From CAZKKF01 sp964553285 (GTDB lineage Bacteria; Patescibacteriota; Minisyncoccia; Phycocordibacterales; Zambryskibacteraceae): a DNA stretch of 44,862 nt. Of the stretch, positions 42,060-44,862 are shown piece after piece. How positions within the stretch are numbered: the stretch's first letter is position 1; each line of letters opens with the position of its first letter. The stretch spans positions 1-44,862 of the forward strand of contig CAZKKF010000005.1 in the NCBI GenBank assembly GCA_964553285.1, read 5' to 3'. The position numbers were made by a program, and so were the translations under genes. The notes below the pieces were generated by a model. It was not told where the DNA came from, ran no database searches, and worked only from the letters and a program-made list of their open reading frames with translations.

Positions 42060-43028
42060 ATGAATTTTATTCTTTCTGTGTGCATATTCGTTGCCAGTGC
42101 CGCTCTGCTTTATGTCTGCGGAAGCAAGGTCGTAGACCGAATGGTGCGCCTCTCCAGGGCTTTTCGGGTAAGGGAGTTCGTGCTCGCCTTTTTCGTAATG
42201 GCCGCCGCCGCGTCCCTGCCAAACCTCTTTGTGGGCATTACTTCGGCCCTGGACGGTATACCGGAGCTGTCTTTGGGCGATATTTTCGGCAACAACATCA
42301 TCGCCCTCACCATAGGAGCCTCTCTTGCCGTCCTCTTTTCGCCCAAGAAAGAGATAGATGCCAAAGGCAAGACGGTTGAAACCACCGCCGCCTTCACCTT
42401 CGTCTGCGCTATCTTGCCCATGGTGCTCTTTCTTGACGGCAATCTGTCCAGGGCCGATGGCCTTATATTGATGATTTTTTTTGTTTTTTACGCCCGTTGG
42501 CTTATGTCGCGCCACGAGCGTTTCAGCAAGACCCTGGCCCACGACAACGGCCACCACAAGGGCATTGCCTCCCACCTGACGGAAATGCTCAAGGATGTTT
42601 TTTTCATAACCATCAACATCGGCTTCATGATGCTCGCGTCTTTCGGCGTAGTGTATTCGGCTTCTTTTTTTGCGGAACATTTTGGCATCACTCTGGCCTT
42701 GGTGGGCCTGCTTATTACGGGCCTCGGCAACGCACTGCCCGAGATATACTTTGCCATCATTTCCGCCCGCCGCGGCGAAACTTCGCTTATTTTGGGAGGC
42801 CTTATGGGCTCGGTCATCTTCCCCACCACACTGGTACTGGGACTGGTGGCTTTCATACACCCCATCTCCATTGAGGCAAATTCGGCCATCATGACAAACA
42901 GGATTTTCGTGCTCGCGGCGGCCACGCTCTTTTATGTATTTACCAGGACCAGCAAAAAGATTTCCGTGCCCGAAGCTCTCATCCTCATGGGCATTTATGC
43001 CGCTTTCCTCTGGAGAATACTCCAATAA
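42060..43028 (+). CDS. Sodium/calcium exchanger family protein (CaCA)
   Basis: 322 residues with about ten membrane segments. The two alpha repeats are visible: AAAASLPNLFVGITSALDGIPELSLGDIFGNNIIALTIGAS near residue 50 and GLGNALPEIYFAIISARRGETSLILGGLMGSVIFPTTLVLGLVA near residue 220. These resemble YrbG-type antiporters that move Ca2+ out in exchange for Na+ or H+, though the Glu in the first repeat is replaced by Asn (SLPN). That change in a key ion-binding residue may alter the ion. It is divergent from the Ca2+ ATPase. Confidence 0.85.
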   Translation: MNFILSVCIFVASAALLYVCGSKVVDRMVRLSRAFRVREFVLAFFVMAAAASLPNLFVGITSALDGIPELSLGDIFGNNIIALTIGASLAVLFSPKKEIDAKGKTVETTAAFTFVCAILPMVLFLDGNLSRADGLILMIFFVFYARWLMSRHERFSKTLAHDNGHHKGIASHLTEMLKDVFFITINIGFMMLASFGVVYSASFFAEHFGITLALVGLLITGLGNALPEIYFAIISARRGETSLILGGLMGSVIFPTTLVLGLVAFIHPISIEANSAIMTNRIFVLAAATLFYVFTRTSKKISVPEALILMGIYAAFLWRILQ

Positions 43029-43029
43029 A

Positions 43030-43061
43030 AAACCGCGCCGCATTTGACGCGGGCGCGGTTT
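43030..43061. terminator. Bidirectional terminator
   Basis: AAACCGCGCC/GGCGCGGTTT, ten base pairs, with GCG/CGC able to extend it inside. T runs occur on both strands (TTTCTTT on plus, TTTTTTA on minus). It ends the exchanger and the small membrane protein gene. Confidence 0.85.
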
Positions 43062-43092
43062 CTTTGAATCGCGATATGTTAGAGAAGGCTTT

Positions 43093-43329
43093 TTACTTGC
43101 CCTTTCTTACCATCATAAACACTCCCAGCGCAATGAGGCCGGTGATAAGGTTGAGCCACCATATAGCGGCGTTTCCTCCGGCATTCCAGCCTCCGATGAG
43201 GAGCGCCAATACGCCGAGGGCATAAAGGCCGGCAAACACATGCGTTACCTCACGATGTTTTTTCATCATGTGCCTGTACTGGTATGCCCAGGCGCAGACG
43301 ATAAGCACCAATCCGATGGTGGTAATCAT
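43093..43329 (-). CDS. Small three-pass membrane protein
   Basis: 78 residues. Three hydrophobic segments lie at about 2-15, 30-47 and 55-73, with KKHRE and RKGK basic stretches. I do not recognise a family. It starts six bases after the YceI stop on the same strand, so the two are probably cotranscribed and end at the shared terminator. Confidence 0.7.
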   Translation of the reverse strand: MITTIGLVLIVCAWAYQYRHMMKKHREVTHVFAGLYALGVLALLIGGWNAGGNAAIWWLNLITGLIALGVFMMVRKGK

Positions 43330-43335
43330 TTTGGT

Positions 43336-43995
43336 TTAATTTTTTACTGCTATCAGGTGAAGATCTACAACAAAGAAGTCGTCTATGACCTTGTCGGCCA
43401 AATCTTCAAAAAACTTTCCGGAACCGTAGCGGATGCCAAACTGCGTGCGATCAACGCTCACCGTACCCTTGATATGAAGCTTGCCTTCGCTCATGTAAGC
43501 GGTAGCGGGGAACTCAACAGTGGCAGTCTCGCCCTTTATGGTGAGGTTGCCGCGCACGGCGTAAGCATACTCTCCGGTGTTTGAAGTGGAGACAATCTCA
43601 AAACGCGCAGTAGGATGCACCGCTACGTCAAAGAAGTCTGCGGACTTGAGGTGGTTGGTAAGCATGCCCTCGCCGTCTCCCCTTCCGGTGCGGGACGCAG
43701 CGATAGTGGTGGTGTCAAAAACCACTGCACCTGCCGTTGCCGCGCCGTCTGCCACGGTCAAAGAACCGGAAGATATGCCAATAGTACCGCTATCAACGTA
43801 TCCGGCCATGAGCGGACGCTTGCCCTCCCACAAGACTTCACTCTCCTCTGCCGATACCTGATAAACGCCGTCTTCCAATGCTCCGGCGGTCTCCGGCACA
43901 TTATGAGCTTCGGGCATCTTGCTCCTGCCTTTGCCAAGAAAGATAACCGCTCCCAATATAATCACGATAATAACAACAATAATCAGTGTTCTCAT
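43336..43995 (-). CDS. YceI-family protein with N-terminal anchor
   Basis: 219 residues. One N-terminal membrane segment (about 2-20) anchors an extracytoplasmic YceI domain: GVYQVSAEESEVLWEGKRPLMAGYVDSGTIGISSGSL, HLKSADFFDVAVHPTARFEIVS, GNLTIKGETATVEFPA and RTQFGIRYGSG. The family is a lipocalin-like barrel that binds isoprenoid-type lipids. The small membrane protein gene follows after six bases. A TATAAT lies about 35 bases upstream. Confidence 0.92.
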   Translation of the reverse strand: MRTLIIVVIIVIILGAVIFLGKGRSKMPEAHNVPETAGALEDGVYQVSAEESEVLWEGKRPLMAGYVDSGTIGISSGSLTVADGAATAGAVVFDTTTIAASRTGRGDGEGMLTNHLKSADFFDVAVHPTARFEIVSTSNTGEYAYAVRGNLTIKGETATVEFPATAYMSEGKLHIKGTVSVDRTQFGIRYGSGKFFEDLADKVIDDFFVVDLHLIAVKN

Positions 43996-44086
43996 GTTTG
44001 CGAATTTTAAATTAAAGTAACAACCAGACTATTATACTATAGCCGTCTCCTTTGCCTAAAATCCGCGAAAATAAGGCCGAAAATGC

Positions 44087-44862
44087 CTATTCTACAAAAG
44101 TAAGGGCCTGGCCTTTTGCTCCCGCCCTGCCTGTACGGCCTATGCGGTGTATGTAGTCTTCGTAAGTGGCGGGAAGGTCGTAGTTGATAACGTGGCTCAC
44201 GCCTGCGATATCAAGCCCTCTTGCCGCAACGTCGGTGGCAACCAAAATGTCCACTTCTCCCTTTTTGAACTGGCCGAGCGCTTTCTGCCTCTGGGTGTGG
44301 TTCTTGTCGCCGTGGATGGATTCCGCCTTGAAACCGCTCTTTGAGAGAGCCGTAGCAAGCTTGGAAACTCCATGTTTCGTTCTGCCGAAGATAAGCACTC
44401 TGTGGAAGCCCTTGCCTCTGAGCAAATCTTCAAGAGCGGTGAACTTGTCCTGGCCCGGTTTTACGCGCACGATGTCCTGGTCTATATTTTTTGAAGTGTC
44501 TCTGGTCTTTACCGAAATAGAAACCGGATTTTGCAGGAAATCACTTATCAGCCTCTCTATGTCTTTGGACAATGTGGCCGAGAAAAACAGGGTGTGTCTT
44601 TCCGAAGGCATCTTGCCCATGATGAAGCGCATATCTTCCACAAATCCCATATCAAGCATCCTGTCGGCTTCGTCCAATACAACTGTTTTTATTTTGGAAA
44701 GATCTATAGCCTTTCTGTTGACCAGGTCTTTCAGCCTGCCCGGGGTGCCGATAATAAACTGATTCCTGTATCTGAGCGCCTTGAGCTGGGGCACGATCGA
44801 CGTACCGCCCACGCACACAACAGAGAAGAGAGAAAAGACCACACATTTTATTATCGCGTATT
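44087..44862 (-). CDS. DEAD-box RNA helicase, 5' end cut by window edge
   Basis: The open frame continues past the window edge, so an apparent start near 44842 is not real: CVGGTS is a mid-domain motif. Visible motifs in order are Ib GTPGR, the Walker B box VLDEADRMLD, SAT in FFSATLSKDIERL, IV around VLIFGRT, V ATDVAARGLDI and VI HRIGRTGRAGAKGQALTFVE. The protein stops right after motif VI, so there is no C-terminal extension of the RhlE or CsdA type. It unwinds RNA duplexes in ribosome assembly or decay. Confidence 0.95.
   Translation of the reverse strand, partial: YAIIKCVVFSLFSVVCVGGTSIVPQLKALRYRNQFIIGTPGRLKDLVNRKAIDLSKIKTVVLDEADRMLDMGFVEDMRFIMGKMPSERHTLFFSATLSKDIERLISDFLQNPVSISVKTRDTSKNIDQDIVRVKPGQDKFTALEDLLRGKGFHRVLIFGRTKHGVSKLATALSKSGFKAESIHGDKNHTQRQKALGQFKKGEVDILVATDVAARGLDIAGVSHVINYDLPATYEDYIHRIGRTGRAGAKGQALTFVE

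Noticed and set aside
42033..43043. 336-codon minus-strand frame over the exchanger
   Set aside because: His/Gln/Gly-rich shadow sequence; the plus strand has clear CaCA repeats.
44087..44842. Start codon near 44842 for the helicase
   Set aside because: The frame stays open to the window edge and the first visible motif is mid-domain, so the gene is simply cut.

Overview
The window reads as a scaffold piece from a Candidate Phyla Radiation (Patescibacteria) genome, most likely a Parcubacteria-type lineage. The signs are compact, trimmed housekeeping enzymes (a 534-residue AlaRS without a C-terminal domain, a 721-residue LeuRS with a shortened editing domain, a 441-residue UvrC without helix-hairpin-helix motifs), families common in these bacteria (DUF5671, DUF5679, a baseplate-J-like membrane protein, a sigma-region-4/HARE-HTH protein), and many core genes whose -10 box sits only 6-11 bases before the start codon. 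TGA acts as an ordinary stop. The lineage call is an inference from gene content; no marker phylogeny could be run. There is one ten-N assembly gap at 5795-5804.

Layout. 1-4.5 kb: infA (cut by the edge), a membrane-anchored baseplate-J-like protein, alaS and an M29 aminopeptidase, all on the minus strand. 4.5-8 kb: a tight minus-strand group with a family-4-like uracil-DNA glycosylase, a RecB/Cas4-like PD-(D/E)XK nuclease broken by the gap, an ATP-cone/Mrr-like nuclease and mnmA. 8-18.4 kb: a Trp-rich orphan gene, mltG, a DUF8128-like protein, a sigma4/HARE-HTH regulator, leuS, DUF5671, a Ppx/GppA-like protein, ychF, a flavodoxin-fold oxidoreductase and a small helical protein. 18.4-21.7 kb: a 43-residue acidic peptide gene, DUF5679, a SpoIIAA-like protein, two divergent tRNA-Ala genes, an XRE-regulator remnant abutting one tRNA, an AT-rich membrane protein and about 370 bp with no gene I trust. 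21.7-33.7 kb: folD, ddl and the complete nucleotide excision repair set uvrC, uvrA, uvrB. Between these lie a REP/RAYT transposase system and several orphan gene cassettes. 33.7-39.3 kb: tgt, an FKBP isomerase, a LOG-PCD fusion, another orphan cassette, an FAD oxidoreductase and DoxX. 39.3 kb to the end: a Ca2+-type P-ATPase divergent from a cation/Ca2+ exchanger, a small membrane protein, YceI, and a DEAD-box helicase cut by the edge.

The most unusual theme is a set of eight self-contained single-gene units scattered among the core genes (near 8.0-8.5, 18.4-18.8, 22.6-23.1, 23.1-23.4, 25.7-26.8, 27.6-28.0, 30.7-31.5 and 36.7-37.5 kb). Seven have a near-consensus promoter, a leader of roughly 50-130 bases that is often able to fold, usually a Shine-Dalgarno motif, and a protein I cannot place in any family. 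Most end in an intrinsic terminator. The core genes often look leaderless and lack a clear Shine-Dalgarno motif, so the two groups appear to be expressed in different ways.

Second themes are a REP/RAYT element with four matching palindromes around 25.7-28.0 kb, two repeat-derived in-frame insertions inside uvrC, and a LOG-PCD gene fusion.
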